This document shows, in pieces, positions 45,550-55,354 of a stretch of 64,000 bases of DNA. The position numbers and the translations under genes were made by a program. The stretch is from Heloderma charlesbogerti. Taxonomy: Eukaryota; Chordata; Lepidosauria; Squamata; Helodermatidae. Location of the stretch: positions 868,001 to 932,000 of the forward strand of contig JANEZZ010002683.1 of the NCBI GenBank assembly GCA_026122225.1, read 5' to 3'. How positions within the stretch are numbered: position 1 is the stretch's first letter; each line of letters opens with the position of its first letter. A model generated the notes under the pieces. That model searched no databases and had not been told where the DNA came from. It saw only the letters and a program-made list of their open reading frames with translations.

Positions 45550-46358
45550 GGGGATGGAACAGAAGTCTCACGCATTTTTACATTCAGCAATGCCTCCACT
45601 GTTTCATGATTTAGGAACTTCTTCATCTGACCTTCAGAAACAATGCAAAATGTAGCAAGATATTTTAAGTGATATTCTAAGTTCATTTGCTTTCCCATAT
45701 TTTTCACCTTGATGAATTATCTTCTTTTATCAGCCACCTCTTTGATGTAATCCGGAAATAACATAACTTTATCTTGTTTCCAAAAAAGATTTCCACCCTC
45801 TCTTGCCAAACGCAGGATATAATTTTTTGTGGAGATTCTTGCAAATTGGACTATAATCGTATAGCCAGTCCCTTTAGCATTTGGCACACAAAATGCCTGC
45901 TCAGTATCAAATAAATAATCAGATGGCACAGGGAGTACATCATGCAAAAACGTTTCTACAAAGGTAGGCAAATTTACATCTCTAGGAAGATTTTTAATAC
46001 CAATAATATGTACATTGGATCTGCACGTGAAGGCCTCCAGTTGGGAAATTCTGGCAGATAAATTTTTGAAAAAGGCTTGTGTCGTAGTTTCATTCGTTGT
46101 CAGCCTATCTTGCAGCTCGTTAACCTTTGCCTCCATTTTTTGCCAAGAAGTGTTAATTAAATCCACAGCTTCTTGCAGGGCAGTGATGAAATTTTGGATT
46201 GCATCCAACCTCTTAGATTGCTCAGCAAATTGCGAAGATAAAGTTTTTATCAAAGTAAATAATTCCCCTATATTTTCGGTTCTCGAAGCCTTTGCCAATA
46301 GAGGTACAGGGGGAGTGGGAGGTGATGCAGTTCCTTTCATTCTCCTCGATGTAGCCAT
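45550..46358 (-). pseudogene. L1-type ORF1 protein, one stop
   Basis: ORF1 proteins coat L1 RNA and act as chaperones. The start is taken at MATSRRMKG (46358); a longer frame upstream comes only from the adjacent MITE insertion. Residues about 25-110 have the heptad pattern of a coiled coil (LFTLIKTLSSQFAEQSKRLD, INTSWQKMEAKVNELQDRL). Next comes an RRM-like part (SNVHIIGIKNLPRD, FVETFLHDVLPVPSDYLFD, GYTIIVQFARISTKNYILRL), then LFPDYIKEVADKRR. After a TAA near 45719 the same frame continues with a C-terminal-domain-like sequence (LEYHLKYLATFCIVSEG, MKKFLNHETVEALLN) to a natural stop near 45557. One nonsense change thus truncates it. Confidence 0.75.
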
Positions 46359-46393
46359 GTTTCCCTTCAAATAAATCTTGCAGGTCCTCAAAT

Positions 46394-47286
46394 TAGGGAT
46401 GTACGAAACTCACTTACCTTTGCTCCGTCCCTCCTCACGGAATCTTTGACGGGGGAGGAAGCGATCCGGTCCTCCCCCCCGGAATCCTTGATGGCCAGCT
46501 TCGCTCCACGGCCAGGCTGCGGAGCAGCCAGCCAGGGCCATCCACAGCTGGATTTCCGGCTGCGGATGGCCTGGTGCGGACGCAAATGGCAGCCGCCGTA
46601 GTGGCCGCCATTTGCATCCAGCTAGACAGCCGTGATAGGCTACGTAAGAATTTATGTAGTCTATCATGACTAACGTAAAAAAAAACCCCAAAACATGCAG
46701 CATACGCAAATGGCGGCAGGTACAGCGGCCACCATTTGCATGGCCTATTTTTCACCAACTTATCTTATGTCAATAAGACATAATGTCAATATTTACGTAA
46801 GATAAAATGGCAGAAAAAAAGGGGAACGCAAATAGCGTCCACTACACTATTTGCGTTCCCCTTTTTTTCGCCATTTTATCTTACGTAAATATTAACGTAA
46901 GATATGTCGGCGAAAAATAGGCCACGCAAATGGCGGCCGCTGTAGCCGCCGCCATTTGCGTACACTGCGTGTTTTGTTGTTGCTTTTTTAACGTTAGCCG
47001 TGATAGGCTACGTAAATTCTTATGTAGCCTATCACGGTGCGTGGACGGCAACGGCAGCGGCAGCAGCCCTGCCGCAGCTGGCTGGGAGACCAGCTGCCAG
47101 AGCCGCCGGAGCCACTGCCGCCGAATCTGCCACCGCCGCTGAATCCACGCCAGGTAAGTGCCGTCCTGGGGGGATTCCGCAGGGGGGTGGGGGGCAGGAG
47201 GCCGTTCTGCCACGGATTCCGGGGGGGGCAGATTCTAAAGAATCCAGCCTCACTGGAATCCGTGGCAGAATTCTCTGCCATCCCTA
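46394..47286. mobile_element. palindromic hAT-like MITE, copy D
   Basis: 893 bp, ends TAGGGATGTACGAAACTC and CTCTGCCATCCCTA, flanked by CCTCAAAT (46386-46393) and CCTCAGAT (47287-47294). Internal hairpin series: tgataggctacgtaag/ttatgtagtctatcat (46630), ttacgtaagata inverted pairs (46790-46905), acgcaaatagcgt/actatttgcgt (46823-46860), ccgtgataggctacgtaa/tatgtagcctatcacgg (46999-47037). The 46.8-46.9 kb part is one larger palindrome centred near 46840. Outward donors at 46412-46417 (minus) and 47154-47159 (plus). Inserted just upstream of the L1 ORF1 start. Confidence 0.85.
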
Positions 47287-47689
47287 CCTCAGATACTCTC
47301 AAATATTGTTGATATTTCTTAAACCATCCCTCAGATGTTGTTGATATTTCTAAATCCATATATTACAATGGAACATGTCAGCCCTGTTTTCTCCTATTAG
47401 ACAGGTGTTTTAAAACAACTTTTTGCGATGTTTATGCTCTGGGAGAGTAGTCTCGGAATCCAGCCGCCCCGCTTCTTTGCGGAGAGTACTTTTCTCCAAG
47501 TTCTCATCCAGCTGCTGCCTTGCCCTCCCCCTTTAATTCCAGGGGGAGATGAAAAGGTTTTTCAACATTTTAAAAAGCTGTTTGAGATAGCGTCCCGCGG
47601 AGGCTCTGCGGACTGCTGCGAAGGCGACATTGGTTCCAACTGGAAGTCGGAGGTGCTAGTCTCTGAGACCAGAAGCAAGAGTCAGCCCA
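47287..47689 (-). other. probable L1 5' untranslated region
   Basis: Continues the L1 upstream of ORF1 beyond the MITE. It contains a diverged short tandem repeat (ccctcagat... gttgatatttct at 47295-47355) and becomes GC-rich towards 47690, where the YR element takes over. The limits are approximate. Confidence 0.35.
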
Positions 47690-48445
47690 TTCCCATTCCC
47701 AGAGGAGCTGTGGGCACTTGGGTGCAAGCAGTAATACAGGGAGTATTAAACTCAGTCTCAACATCCACACTGTGCTCCTATGTGACAGCAGCCAATGCAT
47801 TCAGTTCCTTTGCCACCAGCAAAGGAGATCAGGGCATCTGGCTCCCATCCAACATGATGGCCTTGCAGTACCTGGCATTGCTCCAGAACCAGGGCCATGC
47901 TCTCAAAACCACATCCATCCACCTGGCAGCCATTCTTCAGTAATGCACATGGTCAGCCTGACTCGTGTGCCTCATCTTGGGCAAGGAAGGCGGTAGAGGG
48001 CTGGTGCCGGGAGACTGGCTGTGCCCAATGGGACAAGGTGAGCCCTGGATGTCTGAGATGTGATGATAGTGACAAAGGGTGTACGCCTCCACATTAGGAG
48101 CTCAAAAACTGATCAAAAGGGAAAGGGCTGCTTGATTCACCTCGAGGAGTCCCTGGTGGAGGGTCCATGCTCCTTACAGATGGCACGGGCCTTTTTGGCA
48201 GAGCAGGCTAGGAGTCAGGTCCATTCTTTATGCAGAAAAACCTAACTCCACTCACCAGATACCAACTAGTGAGCATACTGTGGACTGGTATCAGCTCCTT
48301 GGGCCTCCCTATCCACAAGTTTAGTTCTCATTCTTTTAGAATTGGGGCAGCCACGCTGTGGCAGAGTGGGGTATGCTGGGGGCCTGGATCCAGACAATTG
48401 GGGATTGGAAGTCCTCCACTAACAGAGCATACACTCACCCACTAA
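47690..48445 (+). pseudogene. tyrosine recombinase of a DIRS/Ngaro-like element
   Basis: The N-terminal core-binding part is open to 47943: RGAVGTWVQAVIQGVLNSVS, SYVTAANAFSSFATSKG, LALLQNQGHALKTTSIHLAA. After a stop and a degenerate stretch the catalytic part appears: VRLHIRSSKTDQKGKG (48077), LTRYQLVSILWTG (48247), then KFSSHSFRIGAATLWQSG (48320) with the H-x-x-R of the active site. In the neighbouring frame TIGDWKSSTNRAYTHP follows, whose Tyr is the likely nucleophile. Such enzymes integrate circular cDNA. Frames are broken at least twice, so it is inactive. Confidence 0.7.
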
Positions 48446-48479
48446 GGGCCTATCAACACTAATCTCATCTGTTTATAGT

Positions 48480-49000
48480 TGCAGGCTCTAATGTCAGGCC
48501 AGTGTGGATTTGGGGGCACAGCATCGTACACTGGGGACGGAGACATGCTTTAAGGAATGGATGGGGTCTTGGACTGGGCCTGGATCAAGGAATAAGAGTT
48601 GCATGAGTAGCATGCTCTGGAAGGACCTGAAACCAATGGTCATGGAACTTGCTGCAACACATGAATGACAATTAGATGAGAATGACGTTGGGGTGAGGAA
48701 GGCCTCGATCTGATCAACACAGACTGGGGTGACATCCTAGAGATGCAGCATGTTTTTCCTGGTGTAACGATCATATGGTCTGAGCTTCCGGGGAGGCATG
48801 TCTGGAAGCGGGACAAAGACCTGGCCAGAAGAAAAAGGAACAAGGCCATGTGGTGCTATACGCAGGCCCAGGGCAGGTGACCTATTAGACACCCCGGGAT
48901 CATATTGAGCCATCAAGAACTGTACAGGCCCAATGGTGTCCACCTCTCTGATAAAGGCAGGTCTGTCTGTCTGAAGGACATCCAAAATGGTATCACAAAA
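48480..49000 (+). pseudogene. SGNH/GDSL-type hydrolase domain, degenerate
   Basis: It starts with RPVWIWGHSIVHWG (48499), where the GHSI replaces the GDS serine block. It then continues in shifting frames with TIIWSELPGRHVWKRDKDLA (48765), MWCYTQAQG and LYRPNGVHLSDKGRSVCLKD (48922), the last containing the D/N-x-x-H block typical of this fold. The role in the element is unknown; esterase activity has been proposed for relatives. Multiple stops. Confidence 0.6.
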
Positions 49001-49485
49001 TGGTTGCAGCTGGAATAGGTTTGGCAGCAAGGTGAGGACAGTAAGTCACTTCCACCCACCTCTTGTGGCATGGTAGACATTGGGCTCGATCCAATCAGGA
49101 GGGCAAGTGGGATTGGGCTCCTTGCTCACGCACAGTGGGGACCTCTTTAAGAGTCTTGGGGACATGGCACCAAGACCACCCCCGCAGGAAGACTGCAAGC
49201 TGGCCATGTCCTGGGCTGGGGAAAAGGGGTCCATATTAGCGGTCTGTGCCAGGGCAGGCCTCTGACCCTGCCCTCTGCAAACAACACTCCTGGCTGGTGG
49301 GCCAGGAAGGGAGACTCAGACAGCAGGTAGGCAGGCTGTCCAATGACAGGATCCAGGCCCCATGCCTCCGCCAATCCTATTCAGGCAAAACCCAATAAAG
49401 CTGCGGCCAAGTTATTAACCCAGCTAAGTCTGTGTGTCTGATTTGTTCCCTTCCCTTCACTGCTGGACCCAGTTATGTGCTGTAC

Positions 49486-50679
49486 CATACAAGCTTGATC
49501 TGGGCATACAGAAACAATTCCAAGTATTGCTTATGTACTTAGATTTATATAAGATACTTAACCTTAAATTTATGTTTGGGTATGTTTGGGTGGCGGGGGA
49601 GGTTCTTTATTGACAAAAGTTTATTATGATATCACTGAAGTCCTGTTAGTTCGTGGGTGAGGTGCACTTATCTGTCATTGATCTTGATTTTAATGTATGC
49701 AGTGAATCTTTGAGGAGAATTCCTCTCAAATTTCCCCTCATTTTTCTGGAGCCATGCCCAACAGAAGCCACACTTTAAAAAGAAAGACACAAGATGCAAT
49801 TGAGCAATGGTAAATGGTTTTCAAAAGTATTGCATATGATATTTAGAAACCAATGCAAACAATACTGTAATCAGTATAGCATGGAGGGATAGACAGAAAT
49901 GGTATCTTCACTCCCCAGCAACCATCAGTAACTAGGGGTGGAGCAACAGCAGCCACAACATATTCAGCCAGGCTCAGGCTCATATTCTTGCTTTGGGGCA
50001 TATATGTAAGGGACAGGCTCTTCCACGTTTTCATATGTAAGGGACAGGCTCTTCCACGTTTTCCACATAATAAGCTGTGAAGTTATGTAGCGCGTGTTCC
50101 ATATTTCAGTCTCATGTGGCATCATTTTCTAAAGTTTGCATAACAAATATTACACCTCCCCTGTGCCTTGTACATGTGGGTGCTTAGTGTTTCCTCCTCC
50201 AGGCTTTTCCCAATGGCAGCCCCTTCTCCTTTCCCTTCTTCCATACAAATGAACAGAACAAAGTAAAAGAGCCATGGCTCCTTTCACATCCATGGAATAA
50301 GGAGAACGTAACCTTACAAGACAGAGGAAACTTACTGCAAAGAGGCAGAATGACTATTGACGTAACTACCATGTGGGCAGTCACAGGCACAACTCAGGTG
50401 TTACAAAAACATGAACCCCCTTAGGGCAGAGTGGTCAACATGGTGCATGGGGGCAAACAAACTTTCTTACCAGCAGCTGGGATCCCTTCAAAGCAAAGCA
50501 AGAGCCTGCAGCTGCTGCCATCTTCATTTCCCACAAATGCCTGGGGCTCAGAGACCACCTTTGGAAATGAAAATGGCAGGCAGTGGCAGGCCGCTTTCCT
50601 CTGCAGCATGTCCAGCAAGAAAATGAAAGAGGAAAAGAAAAAGGGGCTCCTGTCACTTCCTACCGGGGGGGCGGTGTGG
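49486..50679. other. intergenic, nothing recognised
   Basis: A 30-bp unit containing gtaagggacaggctcttcc is repeated in tandem at 50006 and 50035. No gene or named repeat. Confidence 0.4.
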
Positions 50680-50994
50680 CAAAAGCAAGTAGAAGGGACT
50701 AGGGAGAGCTAATTAACAGCTCTGGATGCATCAGAAAGACATGGGTGCAAACAGGGACCACAAGGGGCCAAGAGGAGCCAAATACATTTTCTTTTAGCCT
50801 GGGTTTCTTGTGTATAAAAAGCTTGGTATGTTCTGTAGTAGTGGCGGTTCCATTTTGTTAGAAGCCTGACCTGCTTTCCCCTACTGTGTTTTATGCTTCT
50901 ATCTGCTTAGCTGTCCATTTATGACTCAGTAAAGTTTGCCAAGCCCTTCACTTTCTGGAATCAGTCTGCTTTATTCAGACACTTTTGCTAACAG
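50680..50994 (+). repeat. possible solo or partial LTR
   Basis: Promoter-like tgtgtataaaaagcttgg (TATA box near 50811), about 110 bp later AGTAAA (50927, polyadenylation-like), then a pyrimidine-rich stretch ending in gctaaCA (50994). This order fits U3-R-U5 of an LTR. The following gattacgggtccag is not a standard tRNA primer site and no partner LTR or gag/pol frame was found. Confidence 0.3.
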
Positions 50995-51744
50995 ATTACG
51001 GGTCCAGAAAATGCTGATGTTCTAGCCAGTGACTCAATCCAAGAAGAAAAACAAAGGTTCAGAAATGACCCCTGGGATAATGGCAAGCAGCACAGACTCC
51101 AAATGGGGAATATCAAGAGCTGCACAATGGACATGAGTGGCTGTGGAAATTTAAGTCAGAGATGCTCCTCTCCAAGGACGCTGAGAAGTAATCAGCACAT
51201 GCAGACCAGCAGACAATCCACAAAACTGGGACAAAAAGAACAGGCAAGCAAAGGCCTTGGGGGTGTTTCCACCAGCAATTTAGTCCGAGCTGGCTGCGTG
51301 TTGAGGGCATTAGGGACACATGACATTGTGGCCATCTAGCAGCCACCCTGAAGCTTACTGGGTGGGAAACGGATTTCCAGAGACTGCTTAAAGTCCCATT
51401 CTTTTCCTTGTCGGGTTCTCCGTGGTATAGTTCCTGCATGCCCCAACTCCTGGATGTAGCTCGGGTATGCTAGCCCTGCCCAGGGGTGTGCCTTCCATCG
51501 TGACCCCAGTCAAGGGGTTTCCTCCCATTGTGCTGAATGAGGCTTGCTCTCTCAATGACTATGGAAATAACAGAGGACCCCCTCAATTGACACGGCACAT
51601 TTCAAAGCCCAATTCCTTAAGTGCGATCGTGAGGCCCCAATTCATTGCCTTTGGAAGTAATTACTTCACAGCTTCCTCACAGAGATCCTGTGTGTTAAAA
51701 TGGGCACTGGTTTCTGTCTTGTTTCTACAACAAACCTATTAGTG
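50995..51744. other. unassigned
   Basis: Open on the plus strand at 51103-51339 without recognisable motifs. It could be decayed internal sequence of an LTR element. Confidence 0.25.
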
Positions 51745-51900
51745 TCTCCTCAGAAGTAACTCCCATTGTGGTTAATGAGGTCCTGCAGGTTAAAATGGGG
51801 GCTGGTTTCTGTCTTTGTGTTCTCCCCCCCCCGCCTTTCTCAGCACAAGCATATGTGAGTCTACTCGGAATTAACTCCCTTAGTGCTCAATGAGGCTTGC
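51745..51900 (+). repeat. dispersed repeat fragment, same family as 1837
   Basis: cctcagaagtaactcccatt and tactcggaattaactccc, both followed by 'aatgagg'. Confidence 0.45.
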
Positions 51901-51909
51901 TCCTGAAAT

Positions 51910-52731
51910 TAGGGATGTCAGAGAATTTCGCCACGAATCTCGGGGAGGCCGAATGCCAGCGCATTCGGCCCCCTGAAATTGGTGGCAAAATGGTCTGCCC
52001 CCCTGCCCCCCCCCGGGACGGGACTTACCTTGGGCGAATCTTCCTGGCGGCGGCGGCTCCGGCAGCGGTTCAGCGGCGGTGCGGCGGCAGCGGCTGCAGT
52101 GGCCGGTCTTCCGACTGGCTGCTGCCGCCATTTCCAGTAAAAACAACAACAACAACAACAAAACGTGATAGGCTACGTAAAGATTTACGTAGCCTATCAC
52201 GGCGAGATTTTTAAAAAATACCGTGATAGGCTATGTAAATCTTTACGTAGCCTATCACGGCTGATTTAAAAGAAAAAAAAACACGCGCGTACGCAAATGG
52301 CGGTGCCCATGGGCGCCGCCATTTGCGTTCCTTATTTTGACACGTCTTAGTCTACGTAAACATTTACGTAGACTAAGACGGCGAAAATAAGGGGAACGCA
52401 AATGGTGTCGCGTCTACGCTATTTGCGTTCCCCTTATTTTCACCATCTTAGTCTACGTAAATGTTTACGTAGACTAAGACGTGTCAAAATAAGGAACGCA
52501 AATGGTGGCGCCCATGGGCGTTTTTCTTTCTTTCTTTTCAATCATCCGTGATAGGCTACGTAAACATTTATGTAGCCTATCACGGCTGACTGCAGGGATG
52601 CAAACGGAGGCAGCCGTAGACCCGTATTTACAGACCAGGCCGGCCAGGATTCAGGGGGGGAGGGACGGAGCGCCTCCCCCCCACCGCGAATCATCCCCTT
52701 CGAAAAGGTAAGTGACTTTTGTACATCCCTA
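51910..52731. mobile_element. palindromic hAT-like MITE, copy E
   Basis: Left end TAGGGATGTCAGAGAATT with a subterminal hairpin (ggccgaatgcc / gcattcggcc, 51947-51973). Right end GTGACTTTTGTACATCCCTA. Clear hairpins are at 52163-52202 and 52221-52260 (cgtgataggcta arms), 52289-52331 (acgcaaatggcg arms), 52343-52380 (gtcttagtctacgtaaa arms), 52384-52440 (aaaataaggggaacgcaaat arms), a mirror copy of the 52343 hairpin near 52448, and 52549-52586. The 52289-52520 block is itself one palindrome. Outward donors at 52023-52028 (minus) and 52708-52713 (plus). The flanking 8-mers differ (CCTGAAAT, TAATCATA); see the inversion finding. Confidence 0.85.
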
Positions 52732-52864
52732 TAATCATATAATTCTCTCTGTATGTATCCTTTCTGATGTCAATAAGCTGACCATTACATCTTCTACAAG
52801 TAGGTGTATCACGGGCCATGCTTCCACAACAATGGAAGGAGAAGCTAATGGAGGAGTACCAGAT

Positions 52865-53035
52865 TTTTAAAAAAGGAATTGGCTTTGCTGCGAACAGGGC
52901 TCCACGAGCAGGTTCTCCGCACCAGTAAAAATCGCTTCACAGAACATACTTCCTGGTGGGGGTTGGGGATGGAGTGAACGTCATCTGACTGGCAGGGGCT
53001 GCTCAACTGTAAGAGAGGCTCCCCCCCCCGCTTTC
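52865..53035 (-). repeat. unclassified interspersed repeat X, copy 3
   Basis: In reverse it matches 22030-22200: gaacatacttcctggtgg, gtcatctgactggcagggg, gctcaactgtaagagagg. The two other copies are on the plus strand. Confidence 0.55.
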
Positions 53036-53074
53036 TCCTTTCCCCTGAAAGCCCAGATGCACCTGCATTTCAGG

Positions 53075-54791
53075 TAGGGATGGCAGAGAATTCCGCCACA
53101 GATCACGGTGAGGCCGAATGCCAGTGCATTCGGCCCCCCGAAATCTGTGGCGGAATGGCCTCCCCCCCGTCCCCCTGCAGATCCCCCCCGGGACGAGACT
53201 TACCTGGGGCGGATCTTCCGACCGACTGCCGCCGCCGCCATTTGCAGGGGTTTTTTTGTTTTTTTTTACAGAGACGTGATAGGCTATGTAAGTTTTTACG
53301 TAGCCTAAAACGTCTGGGTAAAAAAAAAAAAAGGCGTACACAAATGGCGGTGGCTACGGCCGCCGCCATTTGCGTACCCCCTTTTTTTTTTTTTTTTACC
53401 CAGACGTTTTAGGCTACGTAAAAACTTTGTTGTTGTTGTTGTTGTTCAGTCATTCAGTCATGTCCGACTCTTCGTGACCCCATGGACCATAGCACGCCAG
53501 GCCTTCCTGTCCTCCACTCTCTCCCGGAGTGTGCTCAAGTTCATATTCATTGCATCGGTGATGCTATCTAGCCATCTCATACTCTGCCGTCCCCTTCTCC
53601 TTTTGCCTTCAGTCTTTCCCAGCATCAGGGTCTTTTCCAGAGAGTTTTCTCTTCTCATTAGGTGGCCAAAATATTTCAGCTTCAGCTTCAGTATCTGTCC
53701 TTCCAATGAGCACTCAGGGTTGATTTCCTTTAGGATGGACTGATTTGACCTCCTTGCAGTCCAGGGGACTCGTAAGAGTCTTCTCCAGCACCACAGTTCG
53801 AAAGCATCACTTCTTTGGCGCTCAGCCTTCCTTATAGTCCAGCTCTCACAGCCATACATTACTACTGGGAAAACCATAGCATTGATTAGACGGACCTTTG
53901 TCGGCAAGGTGATTGATGTCTCTGCTTCTTACTATGCTGTCTAGGTTTGCCATAGCTTTCCTCCCAAGGAGCAAGCGTCTTTTAATTTCATGGCTGCAGT
54001 CACTGTCTGCGGTGATATTGGAGCCCAAGAAAGTAAAATTGTCACTGCTTCCATTTCTTCCCCTTCTATATGCCAGGAAGTGATGGGGCCAGATACCATG
54101 ATCTTAGTTTTTTTAATGTTGAGTTTCAAACCAGCTTTTGCACTCTCCTCTTTCACCCTCAACAAGAGGCTCTTGAGATCCTCTTCGCTTTCTGCCATTA
54201 GGGTGGTATCGTCTGCATATCGGAGGTTGTTGACCATTCTCCTGGCAATCTTAATTCCGACCTGTGATTCATCCAACCCAGCGTTTCTCATGATGTACTC
54301 TGCATATAAGTTAAATAAGCAGGGTGACAATATGCAGCCTTGTCGTTCTCCTTTCCCAATTTTGAACCACTCGGTTGTTCAGAGTGTTTCTACATAAGTA
54401 AAAACTTACGTAGCCTAAAACAACTGGGTAAAAAAAAAAAAAAGGCGTACGCAAATGGCGGCGGCTACGGCCGCCGCAATTTGCGTTCCTTAGTTTAGGC
54501 CGTCTTAGTCTATGTAAATATTTATGTAGACTAAGAAGGCCCAAACTAAGGAACGCAAATGGCGGCGGCCGTAGCTGTCGCCATTTGCGTACATGGATCC
54601 CCCCCCCCAGAGCCCTCCGTGGCTGGAAATCTGGCTGCGGACAGCTCTGGCCTGGCTGGGCCTGGCCGGCTGCTCCGCGGAGCTGCCGCGGAGCGCCTCC
54701 CCCCATTGAGGATTCCGGGGAGAGGGACAGAACGCCTCCCCCCCACCATAAACATAATCTGGGAAAGGTAAGTGACTTTCGTACATCCCTA
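53075..54791. mobile_element. palindromic hAT-like MITE, copy F, split by BovB
   Basis: Left end TAGGGATGGCAGAGAATTCC (53075), right end GTGACTTTCGTACATCCCTA (54791). BovB occupies the middle. Hairpins: ccgaatgcc/gcattcggcc (53111), acgcaaatggcggc-type arms at 53330-53380 and 54444-54486, gtcttagtcta/tagactaag with ccaaacta arms at 54490-54555, and cgtaaaaact arms broken by the insert. Outward donors at 53198-53203 (minus) and 54768-54773 (plus). Left flank ATTTCAGG is the reverse complement of E's left flank. Confidence 0.8.
53428..54379 (-). pseudogene. BovB LINE, 5'-truncated, copy 4
   Basis: Inserted into copy F with a 10-bp duplication GTAAAAACTT (53418-53427, 54398-54407) and an 18-bp filler (54380-54397) at the truncated 5' end. 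The 3' tail has extra TTG repeats. Minus frames: MSPCLFNLYAEYIMRNAGLD, YADDTTLMAES, SWHIEGEEMEAVT (then a frameshift near 54040), PVVMYGCESWTIRKAE, GHLMRRENSLEKTLML. A 4-bp gain near 53910 causes a second frameshift. Confidence 0.9.
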
Positions 54792-54816
54792 CGTAGTAAG
54801 GGAAAAGGCTCCTAAC

Positions 54817-55217
54817 TAGGGATGTTGGAGAAATCTGCAATGAATTCAAATGAGTTCAGATTTTTATGACTCTAATCTGTAGATTCCGCAGTGGACCAGC
54901 TTTTTCCAAAATGCATGGATTCCATAGAGTTGCAGACTGGCACTTTCAGGGGCGGGGGGGATTTGCACATATATGCACTTGTGCTAATGTGCATTATTGC
55001 TAATTTGCACTTGCATTAATGTTGCACTTGCATAAATGTTCAACTGCATTTGCACACACGTGTATTAGTGCTAATGTGCATTAGCACACGTGGAACACAA
55101 TTTTCATACATCCCTAAAAAAATCCAGTTCCATCAATGAGGGAACAATGGAATGAAAGATGCCTGATAGTCTGTGAAACACAGACATAATAGATTTAACA
55201 AAATCTGTACATCCCTA
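54817..55217. mobile_element. hAT-like MITE (fourth family), copy 2
   Basis: Ends TAGGGATGTTGGAGAAATC and ATCTGTACATCCCTA, flanked by CTCCTAAC (54809-54816) and CCCCTAAC (55218-55225). The middle has repeated gcatta/ttgcac motifs. 401 bp, non-coding. Confidence 0.8.
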
Positions 55218-55289
55218 CCCCTAACTGCTCACTATTTCTCTCTGAGTACTTTCAGTATATAAACAGGATATTACTGTTGTTGCTGATGT

Positions 55290-55352
55290 TGTTATTGTTG
55301 ATATTATTATTATTATTATTATTGTTGTTGTTGTTGTTGTTATTATTATTTA
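55290..55352. repeat. (ATT)n(GTT)n microsatellite
   Basis: Trinucleotide runs of att and gtt. Confidence 0.9.
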
Positions 55353-55354
55353 TG

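Larger units (their letters stand above)
43365..45555 (-). mobile_element. L1-type 3' region with internal duplications
   Basis: Lies downstream (minus sense) of the L1 ORF1. Two tandem units start with the same A-rich end (minus strand cattt.ATAAAGA.AAAATAAATAAAAA) at about 43370 and 43868 and share 'ttacatttcaatatcatatca' in shortened form at 43649 and 44212. A second duplication repeats 44390-44650 at 45352-45620 (gcttgtttaaagattccag, ctagcctg.atcatg.agac). No ORF2 sequence is found. It is interrupted by a CR1 (44745-45352). Confidence 0.6.
47690..49485 (+). mobile_element. tyrosine-recombinase retroelement (Ngaro/DIRS-like), copy 2
   Basis: Contains in order a tyrosine recombinase (47690-48445), an SGNH-type hydrolase (48480-49000) and a 3' region shared with copy 1 that ends after an AATAAA (49392) and the phrase cccagctaagtctgtgtgtc. 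Among retroelements, Ngaro-type elements are known to add a hydrolase-like domain to the recombinase. No reverse transcriptase or RNase H remains, so the 5' half is lost. Confidence 0.65.

Noticed and set aside
46881..47359. Alanine- and arginine-rich open frames around copy D
   Set aside because: They are products of the GC-rich palindromic MITE body; equivalent frames appear in other copies without conservation of the peptide.
50995..51480. Possible gag of an LTR retroelement after the LTR-like segment
   Set aside because: The frame shows no zinc knuckle, protease or other landmark, and the primer-site position does not fit a known tRNA.
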